A DNA stretch of 64,000 nt from Lineus longissimus (lineage: Eukaryota; Nemertea; Pilidiophora; Heteronemertea; Lineidae), in contig NC_088325.1 of the NCBI RefSeq assembly GCF_910592395.1, positions 1,426,001 to 1,490,000 of the forward strand, written 5' to 3'. Below the pieces are notes generated by a model that did not search any database, was not told the DNA's origin, and was given only the letters and a program-made list of their open reading frames with translations. Numbering within the stretch: the first letter of the stretch is position 1; the number at the start of each line of letters is the position of its first letter. The position numbers and the translations under genes are program-made. Below are positions 18,678 through 30,200 of this stretch, piece by piece.

Positions 18678-21600
18678 TCAAAGCATCATCTCCTTAACGA
18701 GGTTCGTCATTTTCACCGTACCGGACACAGTCATGCTGAGGAATTTCTCGGCGGCTTTGGCGCTGACCGTTCGGAGAGCCGGTAACCGTAGCAACAACTT
18801 CCCATAACGTCTCGGCTCTGTCGGGTATGTGTTGATTGTGTATCGGCGGAGACAGTTGAGGATTTTTGTTTGTAAAGCCGTGACGCTTCCTTTGTCTTTT
18901 ACACCAGGTGCATCTGTAATCAAACGAAAACAAATTTAGTTAAATTCATAGTTTTAAAAGCGTTTAAAGGTTAAATGCCAAAGATAGGCCTAATCTTAAT
19001 CAAAGTACATCATGATAACCTTTTGTTACCTTTAGATGTCAAATGTAGTAAATTTATTTGCATAAACATCGCATGGAATAAAGAAATTCAAATAAACCGC
19101 CCAGTCTCAGCGTGAATTTGCTTCGGCAAAATCACTATTTTTTAAATTCCTTTCGGTTTATTATGTTTTTTAAGATAGCATATTATGAAAATTCACCACA
19201 AATACAGGATAAATAGCTCAGCATTTGACCTTTAAGTGCATTCAGGCCAAATTTTATTTCAGCCATTTTTAGACACTGCACAGGGAAAAGTTTCCATCAT
19301 AGAATGATTGATGGCCCATGATTGTGATAATCACAAATCATGTTTTACACCCGAATCCCATCATAGACTCTATGATGACCAATAAACCCAATTGGTGCCT
19401 AATTGTAGTGGCATGCGAACCTGCTCATTCCGCCTTGGAGGAGGAATACTCTCTACACTGGAAGTTTGAAGCGTCTGCTGAAGAAGATGAAGGAACCTAC
19501 CTGGATAAGTTAAAACCAGTGCGTTGATCACACAAAATTCAGTCCTATCCACGATGACATCCTTCAGCCTGTTGACGAAATCCAAGGTGGCGTTGATGAG
19601 GTCGAAGCCCCAGCCAATCTTCACGCAATCTTCGGACGACATCGAAATGAACTCGCAGAAGCGGACCTGGTCGGGTGTATCCAGAGACCTGTTCAAAAGA
19701 AAAACAACACTCTATATTGAGGGGTTTCCGGGTTATTCTGTATTAGCAACAGATATTTCAGGGTTCAATATATTAGTTGAAATCTTTGCACCTTAAAATT
19801 GAAGTTCACACTACTGGTTTTGCAGCCAATTTCAACGTTTTCACCACCATCAAAAATGTAGAGTAGAACCTCTCTATTATGGACACCTTCGGGACCACAC
19901 TGACAAATGCTGTCCTTAGTAGGAGGTGTCCTGATTAGAGAGGTCAAGTTGAATGGAAACAACCAATTTGGGACCAAAACTAGCATCCTTAATAGAGAGG
20001 TTGTCCTTAATAGAGAGGTGTCTGCTAAGTGAGATTACACTATATTTTCATGACCCCTTTCTAGAGGAAATTTTAATGTGTAAACGGCCTCTTAGGTATC
20101 TGACTGGGGGGTGGAGGCTCGGGTCCTACACGTAGACCCCCCCCTGGCTTTCCTTGGCATAAACAAACTGCTTGCAGTACATGTTGGATAACCCTGGTAA
20201 CGACTTCCCCACAATACAACAACAAAAATAGCTATCCAATCGATTTTCGTTTCCGGTGTTGGCAAATTCAAACGTTGAATTTTTTTCTCTGTTCCTGCAT
20301 ATCACAGGCAGACAGTCGCAAACAACGTCTGCTACCGATTATTTTTTAGTAAAGAATTCTGTAAAATCTTCATACAATAAAACGGTAAAGATTCCCACTA
20401 ATTGCAATTCGAGATACACCGCTTAGCAACATACATAAGCACCCAATGCAGACAGAAGAGTTACTATTACGTAATTCAAAATGTCACACAAGAATAAGAT
20501 AACACCTCCATAATACAGCCGGACTTGAAACCTTTCCATGCAGCTGGTGAACATAATTGGCTGAACTTTAACACGACCATCCTGCTTTTGACAAATCGTG
20601 TGTGCCAATTGAGCTATTTTACAGTGTCAACGGCAGATCGGCCACTGCAGTCAATACCTTGTACAGGTCTTTCCAACTTCTCCTCAGAGCGGGGCCTACG
20701 CTGATGGTCTCTGATGAAGAGATAAAGCCTCGAAGAATGTGTGGGGACCTCCGGCTAACTCACTTTTTGGGATTCGATTGTATGCATTATAAGGAAGAAT
20801 TTGAGGCTGTAATAGGCCTTTTCATGTTCGGTGGTTAAAATGTGATTTGGGAGTCAAAAACCAAAAGAAAAATGGTGAAGAAAAACAAATTTTGAATTTT
20901 TTTTTTGAAACAGACTGCTTGTCGGCCCCAGGGGCAGCCTGTCGGTTTTCTGGTGCCCCCTGCAGCAGCCTCAAGAACCTGCTTACAGTAGCTGGAAAGC
21001 CCTGCTTTTGCATGTCATTGGGTTTTTGCTGGCTTGACAAAGATCTAAGTCCACGAAACTGAAAACTTGACTTTTAAAATGGTATCAACAACAAAATAAG
21101 CTTCTGCGCAAAACAAACAAAAAATGCTGGTAAGTCTGACGGATTTAAATCCAAGGACAGGAAAGAGACCCAGGCAGCACTGTCAACAACTCCTACTGAC
21201 CCCGTTGCCATAACGACCGGTAAGTTTCTTGTTACCATGGTAACTTACCTATATGCCAAACGCAATACATTAAGCTCCATGAAGGAGCTCTTTAGCAAGG
21301 CCATCTGATCTTCAAGTGCCAGCTGTGGAAAACCTGGAACAGAATATTTCACTTATGTTATACAGTGGAACCTCCCATAATAGCGGGCACCTCTCTTATA
21401 CAGACACCCTCATTAATTAACAAGGACACTTGTTCTGGTCCCAAATTGATTGTCTCTATTCATTTTGACCTCTCTAATCAGGACACCTCTCTATTAAGGA
21501 CACCTCTCTATTAAGGACACCTCTCTATTAAGGACACCTCTCTATCAAGGGCACTAGTTTTGGTCCCAAAATGGTTGTTTCCCTTCAATTTGACCTCCCT

Positions 21601-24600
21601 AATCAGGACACCTCTCTATAAAGGACAGCATTTGTCAGTCCCAAGGGTGTCCTTAATAGAGAGGTTCTACTGTTCATGTTGACTTTAGGCCGGATAGAAA
21701 ATTCCTGGTTTCTGATGAGCACTTTTTACTCGCCAATCCTGAGACAGTAAATCCTACAAGACAAGTTCATTTTGAATATGAAGTAATACCACGTGACACT
21801 CCAACTCTACCCTCTCAGCTTAAGTACTGAACAATATCTGTCAAAATAAGCCTTATTCACAAGAGAAAAAACTTGTTTTGCATCAGCGTCAGCAGAGGTC
21901 CGTCGACGACAACAATCTACGAGACGAACACCTTGCAAGCGGGGGTCCTTACCTGGCACCTTCTTCGCCCACATGATAATTAGCCGTAGTTCTTCATAGC
22001 CATACTGCATAAGGTCGTTGATGGTCATGTTATCAAGATCGGAGGCGCCACCTATACAATAAGAAATAGTGAGTCATCAAGAAATGTCATAATCCGGGGA
22101 TGATTCACTAAAGAACTTTATCAGGAAGATAAACATGAAATTGTCACTGTATTGTGCAAGATTTGTTATTCTATTCCGTCACAACATTCAGCAAAAATGC
22201 CGAGAAATGCTTCTACCATAACTCATTCATACACCCTGTACGTTAAATAGCCCTGATATCAAAGGAGCTGTGATCATGTGACAAAATCCTTGTCTGCGGT
22301 GGTCATCGCTGGTGTCCGCAACAGGAGTATGTGGTCGCAGCAACCTTTGACAAATATCAAACCAAACGTTGAACAATTTTACCCGCAGATGAGAGATCTT
22401 TTTGTCACAAATGGTGGCAATGATGATAATCACCGGTCGCAGAAACAAGCAAGAGGCCCAAGGGCCCGGCGCTCAGCTGAAATACAGGGTCAATGTACAC
22501 AACATGGAATGTACCAGGTACATAGGTCTCCCACCATATTACCTTCCTGCCTTTATCATGCATACATCCTAAGTTTAAAAAGTCTCTTGGACAAATAATG
22601 ACAAAACATGCCACTTGAGCTTGAGCATGACCTTTCGTCAGCTGAGCTAAAATCGATCGTTCGTGCCCAACTTACCTTCAACCTCGGGTATCAGGTCAGG
22701 TTTTAACTCTGTCAACTCTTTGAGCAGCTTTTCATCGATGCTGTCTTGCACTGGGTCCAAGATGAAGCACGGTACCAGTGTGCCATCGTCCAATCGAATT
22801 CTCTTATGCTTATGTTTGCCACCAGGGGTTCGATCTTCGCGCACAGCTGTGAAAACAGAATATGCTAGACAGTTAGACGTTGGGTCCAAAATGAATGTTA
22901 GACATTGGGCCCAAAGAATATGTTAGACAGTTAGACATTGGGCCCAAAGAATATGTTAGACAGTTAGACGTTGGGTCCAAAATGGATGTTAGACAGTTAG
23001 ACATTGGGTGCAAAGAATATGTTAGACAGTTAGACATTGGGTCCAAAATGAATGTTAGACATTGGGTCTGAAGAATGTTAGACAGTCAGACATTGGGTCC
23101 AAAATGGATGTTAGACAGTTAGACATTGGGTCCAAAGAATATGTTAGATGGTTAGACATTTGGTCCAAAATGGATGTTAGACAGTTAGACATTGGACCCA
23201 AAGAATATGTTAGACAGTTAGACATTGGGTCCAAAATTGATGTTAGACAGTTAGACATTGGGCCCAAAGAATATGTTAGACAGTTAGACATTGGGTCTGA
23301 AGAATGTTAGACAGTTAGACATTGGGTCCAAAATGGATGTTAGACAGTTAGACATTGGACCCAAAGAATATGTTAGACAGTTAGACATTGGGTCCAAAAT
23401 GGATGTTAGACAGTTAGACATTGGACCCAAAGAATATGTTAGACAGTTAGACATTGGGTCCAAAATTGATGTTAGACAGTTAGACATTGGGCCCAAAGAA
23501 TATGTTAGATGGTTAGACATTGGGTCTGAAGAATGTTAGACAGTTAGACATTGGGTCCAAAGAATATGAGGAGTGGTACATTGATGCAATAGAACAGACA
23601 TGTTAACCCAATAGAGCCTAACTCAGATGACCTCTCAACATATTTATGCACGGTATCAGACTACAAATCCAAACTTTAACTTTCATATCTAAATTTTTTA
23701 AATGTACATTGAGTACGTACAGTATGCAAATTACAACAGAACTCAGTCAAACTTGTGTCAACATCTGACATCATTGCACTCGTAAAAACCCCGAAGTGAG
23801 TTCAAGTACAGGCATGTTGTCTGAAGTTGGTTATCGATTGCCCTTCATCTTGATCTGTGCAGCAAAAACAAACCCCAGAGATGGTCTGGTTCTGCATTGG
23901 GACATGGTATGTAAAAAAATATTGACACAACCAAATGAAACAAGCCAAATTAAACGAGCCAAATATTGAAATAAGCATTTTAAACTTGATATGAAATCAA
24001 CTTTACTTGTGATATTCATTGCAGGATTTGGTCAATATGTTTATGGCACAAAATGTAACATTATTCACCATCTAACTTTAAGTCCCATTCAATTTGGTTC
24101 CTTTTGAGTTTTGCATGGTGCACCATGGAACGTTTCATCTCTAAACTCGTTTATTTTGGCTTGTTTAAAACTTGAAATGAGCCAAAGTAAGTGAGCCTAA
24201 GTAAATAAAAGTGCATTTTCATTTCATCACGCAAATATCAACGCGATAGTTTCTCTGTTGGAGCACCCGGACAGATTTTGCTGCCAACCTGGACAGAATT
24301 GCAGCGACCTTTTTGAAGAAGTTTGTTTGGGTGCTGACCAGTCACACATTTTACCCAGAACAAAGGGTCACCGTGTCTCTAGGCATTGTCCGAAGTCGGC
24401 TTAGGCCTTCCGACATGTTCTGAGTGTGCGCATTTGATTTGTTTTGGCTGATTCATCTTCTTTGAAAAGGCCTATTGAATTCAAAGTTCAATCAAAAATG
24501 CTTGACAGCACCTGGCCAAAGAAATTTGCTGTGGGGAACACTGCTCTGGCGGCCCTTTTTCAAGCTTTTGCACGTACACTGCCACGAGTGCGACTACCAG

Positions 24601-25367
24601 TGCCATCTTTTGTCTTAGGACAACAGTTTCTTGGACCGGGATCGCTAAAAAGCCGATTTCGCGCGAATAAAATATACCTTACCTTCTCGTTTCATGCCGA
24701 CTTCTAAGCACTTCATGAATCGGCAATACTGGCAGTTATTCCTCGTCATTTTATTAATGACGCACTCCTTCTTCTCCTTACAGACGTAGGTCAGATTCTT
24801 CTGGACCGTACGCTTGAAAAAACCTTTGCACCCCTCACAAGAATACACGGAGTAGTGATACCCAGAACCCTTGTCCCCGCAGACTAAACAATAATACGAA
24901 TAATTGGAACTTTCTGACGATACGTAAAACTGTCCGTTTTCCTTTTCTGCGCCGTTTGGATTCTCGTTGCCGTCCGATTGGTTTCCCTCTTCAAATTCGT
25001 CATCGTCGTCGTCCGTCGATTTGTTTTGGAGTTCGATCACCATGTCACTCGATGTGTCGGGTTTATCGTGATTATCCCTCGTCGATAGATGGTGTTGGGG
25101 AATCGTTGAATCGACAGTGGGTTGCTCGCCGTACAGGAGTCCCGATTCCTTTTCTGAATCAATGGACCCAGCGTCTAAGTACATCCCGGACATGTCCAGT
25201 TTACTTTTGTACAGGGTGTCTGTCGTGGAGTCGACGCTGCTTTGCGTTTCGGAATACATACTATGGATGGCGCTGTCGGCACGGGATGCGAGAGACGACG
25301 ACGTTACGGAGTGAACGTCCGCTTCGAGGCTACGCGACGCTGATGGAGGGGTGTGAATTGATGACAT
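18678..25367 (-). CDS. Orphan nuclear receptor, NR3/ERR-like ligand domain with EGckG P-box
   Basis: Ligand-regulated or orphan transcription factor. Coding exons: 24683-25367, 22676-22846, 21953-22051, 21249-21333, 19501-19688, 18678-18913. Phases match and the total is 1464 nt (487 aa). Residues 1-155 are a Ser/Asp/Glu-rich, probably disordered A/B region. Residues about 159-224 form two C4 zinc fingers with P-box CEGCKG and second finger C-x5-C-x9-C-x2-C. The extension after VGMKREG continues to a GGKHKHKR segment, like the GGR-x-K-x-K-R of ERR and ER. The ligand domain (about 265-487) has [22 protein letters not shown], a [11 protein letters not shown] helix and a C-terminal LVKEMML that fits the AF-2 activation helix. 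The start chosen is the first ATG after a good 3' splice site at 25421. A longer open frame runs to 25583 but enters a transposon. The EGckG P-box is typical of RXR and NR4, not of ERR (EAckA). Subfamily unresolved; NR7/NR8-type orphans are alternatives. Confidence 0.9.
19859..20042. mobile_element. Pogo-like MITE, inverted relative to most copies
   Basis: TAGAACCTCTCTATTATGG at the left, and GTCTGCTAAGTGAGATTACA at the right. In a receptor intron. Confidence 0.75.
21361..21673. mobile_element. Pogo-like MITE, internally expanded
   Basis: Same ends as the family, but about 313 bp because ACCTCTCTATTAAGGACA is repeated several times in tandem. In the receptor intron just upstream of exon 21249-21333. 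Confidence 0.8.
22865..23560. repeat. 33-bp array with 229-bp higher-order period
   Basis: Two 33-bp variants (GTCCAAAATGGATGTTAGAC and CCCAAAGAATATGTTAGAC types) alternate. The stretch from 23062 reappears nearly unchanged from 23291. It begins under 20 nt from the 3' splice site of exon 22676-22846. Confidence 0.9.
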
Positions 25368-25421
25368 GTTGAAAGGCACACAGCCAAACAATTGCACTTG
25401 TTGGATCTGGATGTTGAGGCT
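25368..25421 (-). other. Probable 5' UTR part of the receptor's first coding exon
   Basis: On the minus strand a pyrimidine-rich tract ends in CAG just before 25421 and is followed by 54 nt leading to the ATG at 25367. This is a good 3' splice site, so transcription starts upstream in at least one noncoding exon. A minus-strand donor GTGAGT near 26350 within GC-rich DNA is the best candidate for the end of that exon. Confidence 0.5.
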
Positions 25422-25536
25422 GAAATTGACAAAGAAGGAAATTGAACTAGAGCTAAGAGCCACCAGATTTATGACATATTTGTCTTCAATTCTCCATAGG
25501 CTACTAGATATCGAAACTTTGAAATTTAACAAAGAG

Positions 25537-25684
25537 GTTCTCGTAGAACCTCCCTTAGCAGATACCTCTCTATTTAAGGACACTAGTTTCGGTCAAAAAT
25601 TGGTTCCATTCAATTTGACCTCTCTAATCAGGACACCTCACTTGTCAGTCCCCGGGGTGTCCTAAATAGAGAGGTTCTAGTCTA
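25537..25684. mobile_element. Pogo-like MITE, truncated
   Basis: GTAGAACCTCCCTTAGCAG left end and GAGAGGTTCTAGTCTA right end. It supplies the N-terminal part of the misleading longer receptor reading frame. Confidence 0.75.
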
Positions 25685-26379
25685 GTCACGAAGACGTAAA
25701 CAACTCAAAATGGCCAGCTAAAGAATGTCCCATAAAAAAGCTAAAAATTCCAGTTTGTGGCATATGATTATGAACTGCCTCAGCTCCAGAGTTTTAGCCT
25801 ACTGTCTAGCTTATTCGATTGTAAAGTTCTAAATACTGGAAGGTCACAGCTCTCGATGCAGTGCACATGCAAAGTATGCACTGTAACACATGTAACATGT
25901 ATGCTGTAATGTAAACATCATCATGACCCAGAAACCGGTTGGTCCAGACAGACACACCAAACAAAGATATTATGAGGAATAACCCCACAGATCGGCGGTT
26001 TAAACGTGCTCTGAAATACGAGTTGATCGTTCAATTACTTACTTTATAGGAATATTGGCCTAACGTCGCATAATTATGCGTGCCACCACAAACATTGCGA
26101 GGAAAACCGAACAATTTGTCTCCAAATGCGAACGAAAGCAGGCCACCAGCTATCGCGGGGAGCAGTCGTTATTTCCCATCCCGCTCTGCACTGGTGGTCG
26201 TCTTTGCGCAACAGAATCTGATAATAGGGGGCGACACCATACGGTGTCACAGACCTGCAGGGGCTAAATTACCAGTAAAATGTGTCCCAAGGAGTGCGCG
26301 CCACCTGGTGTCATGTTCCTCTGGATTAGGGTTATGACTTTTGAACACTCACTTTCCAGGTTTTCCCGATAGAGGCGCC

Positions 26380-27264
26380 ACTGTCGAAGCGTGAAAAACA
26401 ACGTTTTCGGTTACAAGCGCGGCGCGCGAGTAAGGTGACACTACACAGTGCGGACGGGGTCCGTTTTGTCCCCCCCTCCAGAAAAATGTAGTTCTTAAGA
26501 CGCAGGCCGTTTCCATGTTCATTAATGTGTCCAGCCCGTTCCAAATACTATTTACTTTGACGCCCGGGTCTTAGTTTTCATGTGCAGAGGGATCTTTGGC
26601 GTTTTTATGAGCCTAGAATCTGTGCCATTTGAAGCGGGTCTCAATCCCCAGTTTGGCCTCAATATATTGATGCCAAAAATGGGGATTCGTCGGTGATGAT
26701 GGAGATAGCGGTAGCCGGTACATATTGAACACGGTTCACTGGCAGTTAAATGTGCTCATGACGTGACGAGAGCAAATCTCACGGGTGGGGCAGAAATACG
26801 CCATATTACTGACATAATCGGCGCCAACAACTCTTTCTTTTGACCCTGCCCGAGTCAAAACAATTGATTGAGTGACTCTGACCCTGCTGACCTCGATTTT
26901 TAAAAACTTTTAAAAAAGGCCATTCAAACGTTAAATCAATGAGAAAAATCTGTACGGCTATCGAAAAAAGAAGTCCAAAACGTAAACAACAACACGTGAG
27001 TATGATCTTAAAATAGATACTGACATGATAATGAACGGAATTCCACGCCGTGACGTCATTTTCACCGACGAACGGCCATGTTTGATTTCCCCTACAAAAT
27101 TGGTGGACATCGTAACTTTAGCGAAATTGCGTTTTGGTTGTAGACGATTTTTCCGATTTTTGATTGATGTCGTGGCAAAACTAATAAATTTCCTCGGACA
27201 AACACAAATATGTTGTGATGGATGTCCACCAAAAGTAACATTATTGTAGTAAGATACTTTTAAG
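26380..27264. promoter_or_regulatory. Probable head-to-head promoter region (receptor / SIDT)
   Basis: The receptor is read leftward and SIDT rightward from this interval. It holds CpG-bearing stretches (around 26400-26470 and 27040-27080), and no LINE, SINE or pogo-like copy is visible in it, unlike its surroundings. No TATA box is obvious. Transcription starts are not visible directly. Confidence 0.4.
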
Positions 27265-30200
27265 ATGAGTAAATTGGGAGATATTCTGTTGTTGTTGATG
27301 CTAGCAGTGGATTTGGGAGGCTGCGCTGATCGCTCACGAGTGTTGAGTGATCCTAGAAAATATGGCGAACGCGGAGCAAGTTCAACAAATCCAGTTTCGT
27401 TACCACAGATTGCAGTCAATGCTAAGTTTGATCAGGTATATAATGGCACTGTTTTGGCCGGAACAGAGTACATTTATACCTTCCCATATGATGAAATTGC
27501 GAATAAGGTGAGTGTCCTTCCAAAATCAAATAAAAAAATGTCATCTTCAATCTTGTCATCATCATCATCACCATCATCAAAACCTTAACTTCTTTTGGCT
27601 TTAGATTTCATCATCACTCATTCTGAACCTTCAGAGTTAATCGGTCCGTTACCTGCCCTCATTGGTGTAATGGACTCTGGGTCGGCGGAGCCGGAGTGGA
27701 TCCAAGGCTTGATGGTCAAGATGATCATCAGACACTGAGCTCAATCTTTAAGAAGGATTATAGATGTTTTCAACGTAACCTTGCCTCTTTCGCCTGCCTT
27801 TATTGCCATGTGATGTTGCTCGCCGCGATATTTATCACATTTTCAGACTTCTACTTCTATATCTATCTAGCTGAAACACCCGGAGTTGGTTGTAACATTT
27901 GTATACCCTAAAGTCTATAGATCGATGCACTTGATTGGGGACAAGGTTTACGAAGACGTCACATCACGTTACAGTAATGTAAAACCGCCACAGCTGAAAT
28001 GCATCGTGACATTATGACAGTCAACACTATGTAAAGGTTGTTCCCAATCAAGTGCATGAATCTATAATAGTATGTAGGCCTACTAACAATAACATGTATA
28101 CCATGTCTGCCGTGTTTTCTCCAGAAGAGGGGTGGGGGGACATGTCCAACTCAAAAACCCAAAAGACAGAACTTTTTGTGGTTTTGACCTGGAAATTTAC
28201 CTTGCCTACGTATTTCACCCCCTGGCACTGGCAGTGGCATTTAATATCTATAGGCCAGGAAGAGACCTTCAGTCGGCTGATGACAATAGACTAGTACTTC
28301 CAAGGGCCCGGAGCAAATATGGGGAGCGCTGCTTCTCATTCTCCACAGCTGTTTTGTGGAATGGGCTCCCTTTTGAGGTCCGGCAGGCAAAGAGCCTTGC
28401 ATCATTTCAAACGATGCTCAAGACCCATCTTTTTCGATTATAATTTTGTTATAAATATTGTAAAAGCGCATTTGTACGGATTTAATCTGAAAAGGGCGCT
28501 TAAATTTAAATATGGTATATACATACATACATAAAATATGGATTGGAGGAATGGGAAAGAAACAAATAACCCACTTACTTTGAAAGTCTTGTTGCACTTG
28601 AACCTTGAGATATCAGATTACGGCAACACAGGTAAAAATATATTGATTCAAGTGTTAACTAGGACATTATTGGCTCTATAAACACTGTAAGACGATTGTA
28701 ATGTAAGTAGGAGGAAACTGGAGACCCCGGAGGAAACCTACCCTCTCAGTCACAGAGAGTGACACTTTCTCACACATGAGTCATTTAAGTGTACCGGGAT
28801 GGACCAGGAATCAAACCCAGGACCTCAGACTCAGAGATGACAGTTTTGTCATTGATATGTCCACTAAGCCACTCAGCCAGCCCATAGTTTGTGACGAGAG
28901 TCATCAGTCAGCATTAACGTTTCTGTTACAAGTACAGCGGAACCTCCCTTAGCGGACACCTCTCTATTAAGGACAACCACTCTATAAAGGACACTGGTTT
29001 TGGTCCCAAATTGGTTGTTTCCATTCAATTTGACCTCTCTAATCAGGACACCTCTCTAGTAAGGACAGCTCTTGTCAGTCCCATGGGTGTCCTTAATAGA
29101 GAGGTTCTATTGTAGTTGTTTCTTGTATAGGTTTTTGTGTCATAACTTCCTCCTCTCAATAATGCCTACGTTGATAACTACATGAGACCAGCTGTGGTTC
29201 TGTGGCCTACTGAGTCATTCATTACACATACATGTAAAGCTAGAAACTCTTCATTAACGGGGCTGACAGGTGCTGTCCTGATTAGAGAGGTCAAATTGAA
29301 TGGAAACAACCAATTTGGGACCAAAACTAGTGTCTTTAATAGAGGTTGTCTTTAATAGAGAGGTGTCCACTAAGGGAGGTTTCACTGTATTAGCGAAAGC
29401 TTCGCTCATTGCCAGTGCTAAAATTCAAACTGTGTACGTGATGTCCTGATGCACTAGTGTATGGTTCTACTATTGATGTTTTCATGCTATACGTCACCAT
29501 AGCATATCCTAGCATGATATCTCAAGTCCCGACAAGAGCTAGCATCAGCTTGTACAGAACGAAGGCAAACAGGTTGCCACATATCGATAAATTTTCACTA
29601 TTGGGTTGGTTTATGAACCGCAATGACTGGGCTGCATAGCAAATTTCACTGAGCTTGATGAGGGTATGGACTGCCCTGTGATGGCGAATTTAAAATCCCC
29701 ATAGCAGTTTTAAAATACAATTGCATGCCTTTATTGTTATGGGTATGTTAGACAATTAAATAGAATATTTAGAATGCTTTTAGTCTAGAGGGTAAAGGAT
29801 GCAACTGAAATGTTGGAGATGAGAGGCTGAATTTGGGTTCATCAGTTGTATGACTCTGATTTCAAACGTGAAAGTTGAAATTGACAATGTAATTTTTCTG
29901 AGAAATCACTTCCACTGGTGCAAGCCTCATGTTTAAGGTCTGTTTTCTGTTAGAAAATACTCAAACTTTTCTATGGCTGTCAGGGATTCTGCCAGCATAG
30001 AACTTGTGGTGGACAAAGAAAGGAAATAGCTGAGAGGAGAGCGTTTGCCTGTTTTTCCAAAATCAAAGCATTCAGATCAGAGGATTCTTTTTGAAGTTAT
30101 GAAAATCATGAGAGGTGAAAATATTCGGCAGGGCCATTTTTAGCAGGGGCCGAGGTAGCTACTGCCCTCCCTGATGTAAAAAAATAAGAGTTTTTCGTAA

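Noticed and set aside
22865-23560. CRISPR-like or protein-repeat array ([11 protein letters not shown]-type frame)
   Set aside because: Two 33-bp variants without spacers. The frames are shadows of the array.
24645-25583. Longer receptor start at 25583
   Set aside because: The extra N-terminus overlaps a pogo-like MITE, and a strong 3' splice site at 25421 precedes the ATG at 25367.
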